A DNA stretch of 64,000 nt from Zasmidium citrigriseum. Its lineage: Eukaryota > Ascomycota > Dothideomycetes > Mycosphaerellales > Mycosphaerellaceae. The translations under genes were made by a program, and so were the position numbers. This document shows, one piece after another, positions 22,749 to 32,810 of this stretch; the stretch's first letter is position 1; every line of letters starts with the position of its first letter. Below the pieces are notes generated by a model. The model was not told the origin of the DNA. It was given only the letters and a program-made list of their open reading frames with translations, and ran no database searches. The stretch spans positions 248,001-312,000 of the forward strand of contig NHNW01000010.1 in the NCBI GenBank assembly GCA_002786025.1. Reading direction: 5' to 3'.

Positions 22749-23602
22749 TTTGATGGTCCAGCTGAGGTAAGGTCCAGGATTGCAGGTGAAAAAGTCTCGC
22801 TCGTCACTCGTGTGAATTCGTCAGGGTCGTCAAAGGCAGTCCATGAGCTCGAATGTATTCAGTCGCCAGGACTAGTTGTGTACAGAAGGAGAAGTGAAGT
22901 GTGGCATTTAGATGAGAAAGTGTAGACTCGAGAGTGAAGAGGCAGGAAGAGACCCACGCCCGGGCACCTTGATGGTTCCGAAGCCGTCACACGGCGCATG
23001 TTGAATTCGTGCACACAGACACATACAACTGCCAGAGGTCATCTGCCTGTAATACGGGTGGTCAAGGAATTGTCTGGCGTGTCATTCGTTCATATAATGG
23101 CATTTCCACGGTTGGTCTGAGGCAGATCCTTCTTGTTCCTGGATCGACACAAGTGGGTCCCGGCGGGCGCTAATGCACGTCATAAGTAACCAAAGTCTTG
23201 AGCTTGAGGGTCTGTATGGAGATGTTGGGGACGAAGTACACGGCAAATCGTGGTGTTGAAGAGGCGGTCCAAAGCATTCTCCTCCTCTCGTGCGGAGTAT
23301 CCGCTTGTTGAGCTGCTGCTATGCCTATCAGCGCCGTGCTACGTTGTCCAGAGGAGAGCTGCGTGTGCCTATAATCTTCTCGACTGTACTGAAGCTCTCG
23401 TGTGGTTGTTGTTCTCCAGGGCTTGTTCCCTCGCTTGATTTGCTTGAGCCGACCTGAGTAGTCGAATCGTACGCCACAACGTCCGAGCCTCAGCATACCT
23501 GTCCAACGATCGTGGGTCGTCCTTCTCCTGCCGAGGACCCGGTGTGTACAGACTGAGATCAGGTGCTATGAGATGAAGTCACCGAACTTTAGTACGTATC
23601 GC
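22749..23602. other. Intergenic, ZIP promoter and 3' flank of the CX9C gene
   Basis: 854 bp. Apart from the zinc-responsive-element-like site at 22976-22986, nothing is recognised. The 108-residue open frame at 23170-23496 is not protein-like. Confidence 0.45.
22976..22986. promoter_or_regulatory. Zinc-responsive-element-like site (ACCTTGATGGT)
   Basis: ACCTTGATGGT differs at one base from the yeast Zap1 consensus ACCTTNAAGGT. It lies 228-238 bp upstream of the ZIP transporter ATG. Zap1-type factors activate zinc uptake genes when zinc is low; the role here is inferred. Confidence 0.4.
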
Positions 23603-24667
23603 TCACTTGTCCCAACCCCATAGCCTCTTCAGAGTGTCACCGATAGTCTCCTTTCCGCGCTCTCGTCTCTCAGCCCGATGCTTCTTCTCTTCTTCCAGGC
23701 GCTCGCCAATCTGGTGCACGTATTCCATCTGAGCCCGACTCTCCGCAGCCATCAGTTGCAGCTCCAGTTCCCTCTCGTGCTTCGGCAGACCTTCGATTCT
23801 TTTTCTGATCTCTGCTTGTTGCTCAGGCGGAAACGAGCTGAGGTTGTATGATATGCCACTTTCTGCTGCCTTCTTACGTGCTCGCGCCCAAGCACTATCT
23901 TCTCCTAACGCCTTTGTGGTTATGTCCGGCTGGATTAGCGGCGGTAGCTCGACTTGTTCCACGCCCTGCTCCTTGGCTTCCTGTGCCCTTCTCTCCCTGT
24001 CCAGCATCTCATGATACAACTTGTCGGCATGCATTTGTATTCGTTCCTCATCCTCGTCGGATCTTTGCGTTGCCAGGTACCCCAATGCCTTCAGAAATCG
24101 AGCCTGCATCGTGTAGCATCTGTTGAACGCCTTGCCTTCTTCTCGACACATTGTCATTTTTGACTTCCAATTGCCATGTGACCAGCACTCCTTCTCTGCG
24201 AGCTGGAAGTCTACGCAATTCTCCACTGCTGCCCTCCCAATGGCAGCCTTCCGATCTTTGTATGCATCAACTACAGCTGCCAGACGGTCCTGGTCTGTAC
24301 GTCCGGCAGCTTCAACCTCAGCTTGTGGACGGTAGTCTTTCCAAAGATGTGCGTATCTGCCATCTTGGAAAAGCGACTCGCGGGGGACGGCTGGCCTGTC
24401 TTGCGGCACGGAGTTTTGGTTGTGTTGATCGAGCCCGGAAGTGTTCAGGCCCAATTGAGATCGATACGTATTCGGCGCAGCATCAGCTGATGGTGGTGAA
24501 GGAGCAGGAGGGGGTGTTGATGTCTGGGGAGACGTCGGGGAGGGTTTCGTCTGTTCGTATTTTAATGGCGATTCTTTCTCGAGGAAATCGCGCAAGGCGG
24601 GATCGAGCTTTTTGTATGGGTCATTCGTAGGATCATTGCCGCTGTTCCAGTCCCAGAACCAGCCCAT
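23603..24667 (-). CDS. Twin CX9C motif protein, possibly mitochondrial intermembrane space
   Basis: Single exon, 354 residues, starting at MGWFWDWNSG (ATG at 24667). The frame continues upstream, but the MGWFW start fits conserved fungal relatives better. Two CX9C motifs are visible: Cys151-Cys161 and Cys174-Cys184, with 12 residues between the pairs, the twin-CX9C (CHCH) layout oxidised by Mia40 in the intermembrane space. The region before them (20-100) is Pro/Ser/Thr-rich. The C-terminal half is a charged alpha-helical or coiled region ending in KRLWGWDK. At 354 residues it is much longer than typical CX9C proteins (60-150). Location is inferred from the motif; it has no cleavable presequence, as is usual for Mia40 substrates. 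It is divergent from the gene at 24838 (170 bp). Confidence 0.75.
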   Translation of the reverse strand: MGWFWDWNSGNDPTNDPYKKLDPALRDFLEKESPLKYEQTKPSPTSPQTSTPPPAPSPPSADAAPNTYRSQLGLNTSGLDQHNQNSVPQDRPAVPRESLFQDGRYAHLWKDYRPQAEVEAAGRTDQDRLAAVVDAYKDRKAAIGRAAVENCVDFQLAEKECWSHGNWKSKMTMCREEGKAFNRCYTMQARFLKALGYLATQRSDEDEERIQMHADKLYHEMLDRERRAQEAKEQGVEQVELPPLIQPDITTKALGEDSAWARARKKAAESGISYNLSSFPPEQQAEIRKRIEGLPKHERELELQLMAAESRAQMEYVHQIGERLEEEKKHRAERRERGKETIGDTLKRLWGWDK

Positions 24668-24837
24668 TGTGTGGTTGTGCGATGATGAAGTGGGAGGTCG
24701 AGAGTTTGGAGGTTTGGAGGTGCTGCAGGCGTTCGGCCGAAGGAATTCATCCGCGCTTGACCTCACCTCGAACAGCCAAACAACCCTCAGTAAACAAACC
24801 CGCGATTCCTCCATGTCGAGCATTGGATAGCGACAGC

Positions 24838-26498
24838 ATGTCTCTTGCATCACCAGCTAAACAGGATAGAATAGAGCGACATTTATCTCGCCAACGAGGC
24901 GCTGGGTACGCACATTTACAAGCCGGTGGAGGACAACATACTAACTGGACATCAACAGCGTCAGAAGCCTAGCAACGACCTTCGGTTTCACTTTTGGGGC
25001 TGCTTCCCCTCAAGTGGAGGAGCATGTCAAAGACGCGGCACCTGTGTTGGAGCCCTCGGCCAAGCGTAGAAAATTGGACGACACAAGTGCTTCGGCAGCG
25101 AAGGAGCAAAGCAGACCCACCCGCAACGACGAACTCACCTCAAAGAGCGAGCGCCAACAAAAGAAAAAGACGCGACGGCGATTGGAAAGCATAGAACAAG
25201 AAGCTGTGGCTCAGCCGAAGGGCAGCGCAGAGAGCGACTCGTTTGTGGCGGTTAAGAAGCCTGCCAAAGCAAGAGGAGTACCTCCCGCTTCAGAAACCCG
25301 AGATGCGACCCCTAGATCGCATCCATCACCGGCTCGAGATGGGGTCCCGAGCCGCAGGCCTAGAAGGCAAGCGGCAACGGCGGCAATAGGCAAGGTGTCG
25401 CAAGGCTTTGTGCTGGAAGCACAGCCGATTGATAAGATGCGCCGGAATCCAGGAGCGGAGCCAACGAAAAGGCGAGCGACAAGGAAAGCCGTAGCAGCGA
25501 TCACCGAGTCGGACGATTTCAATGATAAGAGCGACACTCTCGCCGTCGGGGACCCCATAAAGCCTACGAACTCAGAGTCTGGAGTTGAGAACCCCAACCC
25601 GGCCCCAAAGAAGCAAAGAACGAAAGCCACAGGACGGAAGAAGCAGTCGACCAAGCAAAAAAATGTTTCACAAAGCAATACAAAACCTCATACGAGTCCC
25701 CGTTGTCACGACATACTCAGTGCTACACGACTTCCCCTGGCGGAAACCACGACCAACCCGGTCCTAGGCTCCATATCTCCAGACAAGTCTCTTAAGCCTT
25801 CAGATTCTCTGGTGTTTCAACGTTCGCCGACACGCGAGAAATCCCCTGTCAAGGCATCGGTCGGAAGCAAGGCTGTGATCAAAGGAAAGCGCAAGCCTCC
25901 AAAGTTTGTCGTTAGCAAGGATGACCCTGCAACCAAACCCGATACCGACCCTGTTGATGTTGGTAAAGGTTCCAAAAGCCAACATGTTCCCGAATTGGGT
26001 TCGAAGAATCAGGCCACGGACAAACATGCCAAAACCTCTACTCAGGAGCAGTTGCTCGAGGCGGAAGATGCTGCAACCTCGAAGCCTACGAAAAGGGGAA
26101 GGCCCCGCAAGAACGCCTATCCCCAAGCAGAACAGCCTCTCACCAAACCTCCAGCAATAGGGGTCGAAGATGGCAATGAGCACTCAGTCCAAGAAAAGTC
26201 CGACACAACGAAAAAGAAGCGAAAGGAACAGGAAGGGGTGTCTCATGACTATGTCACAAAATCGAAGCCTGAACCACGCACCTTAGACGATGGTGATGGC
26301 GTTGACTGGCTGTTTGACGACGAGAAAGGCGGCAAGCGAACACGTCCGGAAAAGCAGACACGCCCTGGCAGGCAGAGGTCAGTGAAGAATATTGCGAAGC
26401 TACCAGATGTAGACCTGGATGATTTACTGTCGAACATCGCTACTTTCGTCCCCCGGAAACCCGAGTCTAAAAGACTTGTCGGACGAAGCCGAACATAG
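24838..26498 (+). CDS. Basic AT-hook protein, nuclear, family unknown
   Basis: Two exons, 24838-24905 and 24959-26498, with a 53-bp intron that contains a TACTAAC branch site, give 535 residues. The long frame has no ATG of its own near its start; splicing from the ATG at 24838 (MSLASPAKQDRIERH) repairs this in phase 2. The protein is rich in Lys, Arg, Ser and Pro. KRRKLDD and KKKTRRR look like nuclear signals, and KRGRPRKN is an AT-hook. The last 50 residues (VDLDDLLSNIATFV) look like a short conserved acidic helix. The rest is probably disordered. A DNA- or chromatin-binding role is inferred; no catalytic domain is present. Confidence 0.72.
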
Positions 26499-29400
26499 TT
26501 CGGTGGTTCATACCGCTTAGTTAGGGCAATCAAGGATCGATCGCTGTCTCTCCAAACCCACTCGACCGCGCAAAATCGTATGTTATGTGTCCACAAGTCG
26601 AAGGGAAGAAATGATGGACCGGGGGTCTGCTGCCTTGGCCTGAAGACGATCAGCTCAAGATGATGCTCATTCAGCACGTGCGCCTCACGTAACGCCAATG
26701 AGAAACAGAGCTCATTATCGCTGCTGCATAACGACTTATCCCGCGAGGGATTGCTCTTTCCATCTCAAGTGACAGAATGTCCCCTGGGGCGACGTTGGCG
26801 TCACGGCGTGAACAAGCATGACGCTCGTCCGCGAGCCTCGTAACCGGTAGCGTATCTCGCAACTGTGACGAGAAGGCGGCAACGGCACAGACCACCAACA
26901 GCATCAACAACGTGCGTGCAAGGGCGTCTGCCGGGGCGACGGGGCGACCGGAACGAGGAATGGCCACCAACTCTACGCAGATGACATGATACGGGTCCTG
27001 GCTCCTGATCCTCTGATCCCACGAGAACGTTTGGCACCGGCACGGCGACACGGCTCAGCTGACACCACCAGCTCACCACTGCGCGGACATCGCCGACTCG
27101 TCGAGGAGAAGAAGTGTTGTTGGTGTTTTCCAATTTCTCGTGCCGCCATTGGCGCCTCGTCCCCAAATGCCCTCGCGTTGGCTGCTGGTTTGAAGGTTCG
27201 CTAGGCTACGATGGCCAGCGTCCTGCCCGGGTGACCATTCTCATAATCATCACACCTTTGATCAATGCCGTGCTTTCTCCTGTGTCGGGCCGTGGGAGCT
27301 GTCGCCGTTGTTGCGGAGCTGCGACGCCGTGGAGCAGGTACCATCGATTGCTGTTGTCTGGTCCCATGTTGTCGGCAAGAGTCAAGAGAGTCTGAGCGCC
27401 TGACCCTTGGATGGCGTGGACTGCATGGCACAAGTCACTGTCGCAACCTGGGTTGACCAACAGACAGGGCCAGAGTTGTAGGCCTCGATCGGTCCGCTGT
27501 CGTTCGAAGGGTGGCCTCAGACGCAAAGGCCTGAGGCTTCTGATCTGCCAACGATGCCGCAAGCCAGCGTGCAGCGCTTTGGTCAACGAATGCTGAAGCG
27601 GTTCCATGCATTGTTGAACCTCGACATCCGATTGCTGTGTCCGCTAACTTCTTCCTGATGCTATTGAGATCATCGACTACGTCGTCCCCACCCATACAGC
27701 TTCTCTTGATGTTCATTCAAGCTGTGCCCTTGTTCATGGCCAACCGTCTGCCAGGTTTATGCGCGCGATAAATTGACGCGTGCTTCATCGGTCGGTTCCC
27801 ATTGCGCTGGATGAAGAAGAGCTCGGGGATGGAAAGGGTTCGAAGAGGTCATGCAATGCTATTGGCAACGATATGGATGGTACGGACGCGTCTTCGTCGG
27901 CGTAAAGTCGAATCGAACAATCCCTTCGCTCGATGACACAGCCAGAGAACGATTGAGAGGTTCCTTGCGGTGTTTGAAAGGCGACAGTTTGAAAGGCAAC
28001 GCAGGAGCTGGCAGGTGCGGTTTCGTCCAACCTACGTTGCCTGGCGCCTCCATTGCTCGAGAGCAGACGACGTCTGGATACAGACAGAACAAGGCATGTG
28101 ACCTGTACGATCGCAGGGCAAGAAAAGCCATACATGCCAGATCGGAGTACGCTTTGAGCTTCATGTGGTAACACGAAGGGAAGTGAGAACAAGAAGAACG
28201 CCATCCTCCACTCGCGGCCGTCTGCATCTGCGACGCTGCAGAAGCTGCAAACAAAGGCAGTCGCTCCGTCACTTGAGTGTGTGGAGAGTTGGAGGCTTGC
28301 CGGGGCCCCAGTATATTAAAGTATACTCCCATGCCACGATGGCCAGCCAACCCACGGTCTCTTGTGTTCCATCTTGCGGTCGAGACATCGGGGACAACTT
28401 GTAATTACGAGCAAGAATGCGAAGCGGCAAGCAATCGTACAGGGAAACGGCCGATGGGGGTCCAGTCTTCGTGGCTGCACTTCTGGAGCGCTGAACGAGA
28501 CGTTTGAGACGAGCCATGCCTGTAGCCTTGATCACAAAGCTTCCATGGTCAAGACGATTGTTTCCAGCCTTGTCGAGAGGGCCAATATGCGACCGACTCC
28601 GTGGTGACATCGATGAGAATGACCTCGATCCTTGAGGACGGGCTTCACAACACCACATTCCCAAGTTCTTGGATTCGTTCCTTTTCATTCAATACCCACG
28701 GCTCGTCCTTCTCCTGATCGCAGCATTCATGGATCGGTAGCCACCACCGAACTCTTGTCGTCTCTTTCAACATCTCAAGGTCTGCTGACATCGCATTTGT
28801 CCGGACCTATCCACAACGACACGGCTCATTCTGTTGCAATCATTGACACATCATTCCATTGCGGTCAGAGAGAGAAAAGAGGAAGTCCACTGGGGAGGAC
28901 CCGATAGGCCCTAGAACGCAATAACATGGGAATTACTCTCCAAGATTACTCGTCGCCGCCGTCGTCGCGCTACGCCGGCACCCTGGCAAGGCTACCGTGT
29001 GATTTCGCTTGACGCCATTTGGCGTTGTAAGCCAAATCTTGGGGCCTTGACGGCGACGGGAGCTAGAACGTCTTGCCGTCGTTCATGTCAACAGCCGTTC
29101 TACCAAGCATGGACTAGTAGAGGGCTCCGGGATGTTGCGACGATGGAGACCGATCTGTCGGTTCAACATCGCCCTCGAAAAACTTGTTGACTATCGAACG
29201 TTTGGGCGTCGAGACATCTTGGAAGTTGTTGGAATCAATTCCTCGTATGTTCGGTCTCATCAATGGGATCTATACGACCAGTTCGATCATTTGGTGAAGT
29301 CCTTCGGTTCCACTCAGTAACGAATTACCACTTTAGACCAAACGTCGGCCTGACTCGTATGCACGCGCAACATGCACGCCATACCGCTTGTTACTACGCG

Positions 29401-30490
29401 TACATCAATATACGGAACATCCAGGACGAGTCATCGCATCGAGGACGACCCCTTCATGCCGACGTCGTTGGCATGCATACTGCACATCAAGACGCCTTTG
29501 TCGTGCAGCAAAGCACGTCGTGGTTGACCGCCCTGTCAATGTGGTTGAAGTGCAGTCGTTCGACCAAAGCTTGTCCCCAAATTCGGGCAAAGCAAAGCTC
29601 CCCTTTTGCTATGCGATTGGTACAGCAATGCACGATGGGCATTCTTGCATCCTCACAATATAATCGCTCCACTATTGTTGTCGACAGTAGTGTTCTCCAC
29701 GACGATCAATAGAAATCCTAGGCGTTCCATGTCAAGTCTTTCTGACAGTGTCCGTGCCGCTGGGGTGGTTCACAAAATATGGTAACCTCGTAACTCCTAA
29801 CAACAGGAAACTGCCCAACGGCGGTGCCGAACTCTGTTGCAAAAGGGCAGGTATCTGCATTGTGGTCACCTTAGCCGACAGCCTTTTGTCTTTCATGCGA
29901 GAAGTCTTCTCCTGCATAGTGCAGCTTGTCCACGACACTTTGACGTGGAGTCCTGCAGTCCTGACGACTCATGTGGCAGACGCCCAACGGGATCTGATGA
30001 GGCAATCAGACCATGACACGTAAAAAGCGTGAGAGCGTCGTGTTCGATTAGGAGATTTGAGGAAAGATGAACAGAACGATGTGAAATGGTATCAATTTTG
30101 ATCTTGTGACCATGTGCAAATTCTAGGGCCCGAAGGACGACGCCGGCAGATGAACAGATGAATAAACGCTAGTGTTGGGGTATCTTCAGCACATTGAATG
30201 ACGAGAAACAGACAATATTCTCTGCGCCTGTCCTGCAAATGCTTCGCCTGGAAGGGTATCAGAAAGACTTTCAGTAGTACATCGAAACAAGTCGCGCATT
30301 TCCCCAATTTTGACTCCAGTTGTTGGACACCCTCTGACATTCCATGTTAGTACAAACGCCTCTCCCGAGAAACCAGATTGGATAAGGAAAAATCATTCTC
30401 GATGGGTCTGTCAGTTCGCGGCCGTGTCAGGGCGTTGTCTCGTCGTTTTTGGTTGTCCCCGTGGAACTATGCTTCGTCTATAGTTGTAGC
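26499..30490. other. Gene-poor region, downstream of the AT-hook gene and the bZIP gene
   Basis: Almost 4 kb between two convergent stops. There are many short overlapping open frames (60-165 residues) on both strands. None shows a known motif, a good codon pattern, or joins through introns into a recognisable protein. Base composition is similar to the neighbours, so it is not an AT-rich RIP-degraded transposon. Long untranslated regions, a non-coding RNA or lineage-specific genes cannot be excluded. Confidence 0.4.
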
Positions 30491-32398
30491 TCAGCGTCCG
30501 TCTCGACCTGGAGGAGGTCCGCCACCGGGTCGTCGATCCGCGTATGGATTCCATGGCCCTGTTTGTGGAGGAGCCTGCATCAGCTGAGGCGGCGCGGGTG
30601 GTCCAGGTAGAGAGCCCCTTCCCAGTGGAGAGGGTAGTGGCCCAGCGCCTGGCTGAGCAGTGGGCGGTGGAGGAGGTGGCTGCGGAGCGAGGGGTTGCCC
30701 GTAGTTTTGCGGCGCATAAGGCGGTGGTTGGAAAGGCGGTGGAGGCGCTGGCAACCCTTGCGCTTGCGGAGGAGGAGGGAGTGAAAGTGTTGATGTCCTA
30801 CGGCGAAGATTGCGGCCATCATCTGGGCTTCTCCCGCCTTGCTCATGGATAGGGATATATCCTCCGCTGCTTGGTCCAGTGAGGGACGAGCGCCTGCGAA
30901 GTCGAGGCGATTGAGGTCGTGGGAAATGGCGATCTCCTCCAGGTACTTGCAAGACAACACCCGCCAGGTAGTCGCGTTCCCGCTTGTAGAAGTCCATGTC
31001 TTCGCTCAGCTCCTTCACTTGCTGCTCCAGTCTTGAAATCGTAGACGAGGCCTCTTTCTCCTTCTCCTTCCTTCGCTGCCGAAAGCGCGCGCTCGCACCT
31101 GCGTTCCGCCTTCTCTTCTCATCGGCTACCCGCGATGCTGCTTGCACGTCCACGGGAAGCTGTACAGTGCCTGATGTGGTCTCCAAAGTCATCATCTGGT
31201 ACACATTCTGACCACCGGACGACGAGATCGGAACTCCTACGGCACGTTGTCGGTCAGGTCCTACAGAAGTCGGCGCACTTGCGATTCCTGGGCCGCTGAT
31301 GGAAGCATCAGGTCCGGCGGTGTACGCAGAAGATAGCGTGGGCATTCCAGCTGGTGCAGATGGCGCTGGCGGCGAGATTTGCCCTGCTTGGCTGTACGAC
31401 GAATATGACGATCTTGGACTCGTGCTCTCAGATGCTGGTCTCATCCCACGAGCCCCGCCCAAACTGGCTCTGCGAGAAGCGTGAGTGGGAGGCGTAGGCG
31501 CTGGGAATCCATAAGACTGTCTTGCACCAGCCGGGGGAGTTGGCAGAGGTGGTGCTCCTGCGGTACCAGGCTCGATGGCGTACGCTCGATTGCGTGGAGA
31601 CACCGCAAAGGGGGCGTGTTGAGTGCTGACAGTCCCAGAAGGAGGATTGAGTTGATTAAGACTGGCAGCACGATGCAACGAAGGAGAGCGAGGAGTAAGA
31701 ATCCGCCTTGGTGCTCTTTCGCCCAGAGAGCTCGAAAAGTTCATGCCCGTGGGTGTTGCCGCTCCACTGGCAGGGTAATGGCTTGGATCGCTTGTGGCCA
31801 TCGGCGGAAGGTGCATCGACGAGGAGGGCGACTCCAGCTGCGAGGCCTTGCGTCTTCGCGACTGAGGGCCTTCATCGTTCTCGGTGGGATTCAAGATTGA
31901 AGACACGCCAATCGATCTGGAGGCTGGAGAAAAGCTCCCACCCGTTGTACCAAGAGCCCGTGGAAGGGGTGGAAGCTCCATCGTTCTGCCATTGCCCGCT
32001 GCTGCCTGCCGCTGAAAGGCGGGCGACGCTGCAGTAGATGCAGGCGCTGAGGACCGTGGATCATGCTGTTCGGAGGGCGCAGTTGCAGATGCACTGGAGG
32101 GATAGCCGGGTTGCGATGGCGCGTTGCTACCGCTAGCAATCAAACTATCCGGAGGAGCTCGCTGGTCAACCCTCTCTGACATGAAATCCTTCCCTGGGTT
32201 CTCTGGCTGGTCCCGCTGTCTGGACCATGGGCGAGGCTGCTGGGCCGTTGATAATGCGTCGGGGCTGCTTCGTCGACCAGGCCAGCCAGAAGGGTCGTAG
32301 CTCGAGTCGGGACGGGGATAATGGTCCAAGGCAGAGAGGCCGTGATACTCAAAGGGAGTCCGGTAGTGACTGTGGTAGCGCTGAACGTCGGTAGCCAC
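30491..32398 (-). CDS. bZIP transcription factor (5' end unresolved)
   Basis: An uninterrupted frame of 635 codons. The codon at 32398 is GTG, not ATG. The first in-frame ATG is at 32182 (MSERVDQRAP, 563 residues), and the frame is closed by a stop at about 32490, so either the start is 32182 or an exon upstream is missing. The basic region NAGASARFRQRRKEKEKEA (from about 432) has the Asn-x7-Arg bZIP signature of the Cys3/Gcn4-like class; a leucine-zipper coil with SRLEQQVKELSEDMDFYKRE follows. The N-terminal 420 residues are Ser/Pro-rich and disordered, and the last 110 are a Pro-rich tract. It should be a DNA-binding regulator; target genes are unknown. Long empty flanks suggest complex regulation. 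Confidence 0.82.
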   Translation of the reverse strand: MATDVQRYHSHYRTPFEYHGLSALDHYPRPDSSYDPSGWPGRRSSPDALSTAQQPRPWSRQRDQPENPGKDFMSERVDQRAPPDSLIASGSNAPSQPGYPSSASATAPSEQHDPRSSAPASTAASPAFQRQAAAGNGRTMELPPLPRALGTTGGSFSPASRSIGVSSILNPTENDEGPQSRRRKASQLESPSSSMHLPPMATSDPSHYPASGAATPTGMNFSSSLGERAPRRILTPRSPSLHRAASLNQLNPPSGTVSTQHAPFAVSPRNRAYAIEPGTAGAPPLPTPPAGARQSYGFPAPTPPTHASRRASLGGARGMRPASESTSPRSSYSSYSQAGQISPPAPSAPAGMPTLSSAYTAGPDASISGPGIASAPTSVGPDRQRAVGVPISSSGGQNVYQMMTLETTSGTVQLPVDVQAASRVADEKRRRNAGASARFRQRRKEKEKEASSTISRLEQQVKELSEDMDFYKRERDYLAGVVLQVPGGDRHFPRPQSPRLRRRSSLTGPSSGGYIPIHEQGGRSPDDGRNLRRRTSTLSLPPPPQAQGLPAPPPPFQPPPYAPQNYGQPLAPQPPPPPPTAQPGAGPLPSPLGRGSLPGPPAPPQLMQAPPQTGPWNPYADRRPGGGPPPGRDGR

Positions 32399-32757
32399 GT
32401 TGGACGATGACGTGGGACGCCGAGACGTCCCGGACGAGCAGTAGATGCAGGCAAAGGCGTCGACGACGGTAGCGAGTCCTGGGGCGCGGGCCTATTGGCG
32501 ATGAGGCGGCGGCGGCGGGTCAATGGGGCCCTATACACAGGGCATAGCGGAGGCGGCGAGGCTCAGCCAGTAGCACAGAGGGCGTCGCGGCGCGCTGGGG
32601 GTGAGCACTGGGGGGCAGAGGCTGGAGAGCGGTGGCCTATGAGGGCGAGAGAACAGAGGGGAGTGGCCTCCCGCGCGCTGGGGCACGAGGGAGATATAGG
32701 CGGGCGGTGTGTGATGACAACAGGGCCGCAAGCCAACGCCAGCAGCAGCAGCCAGCA

Positions 32758-32810
32758 GAAGCAACAGGCAGGCAGACAGGACAGGACAGCACAGGACAGG
32801 CAGGGCCAGT
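32758..32810. repeat. Short ACAGG/GCAGG tandem repeats
   Basis: Repeated ACAGGACAGG and GGCAGGCAG units in a stretch of about 50 bp, preceded by CAGCAGCAGC. On the bZIP strand it is a pyrimidine-rich leader with CCTGT units. It is a microsatellite-like region. Confidence 0.5.

Noticed and set aside
29263..29712. 149-codon plus-strand frame
   Set aside because: No known motif, no sign of exons on either side, and a protein-like pattern is absent.
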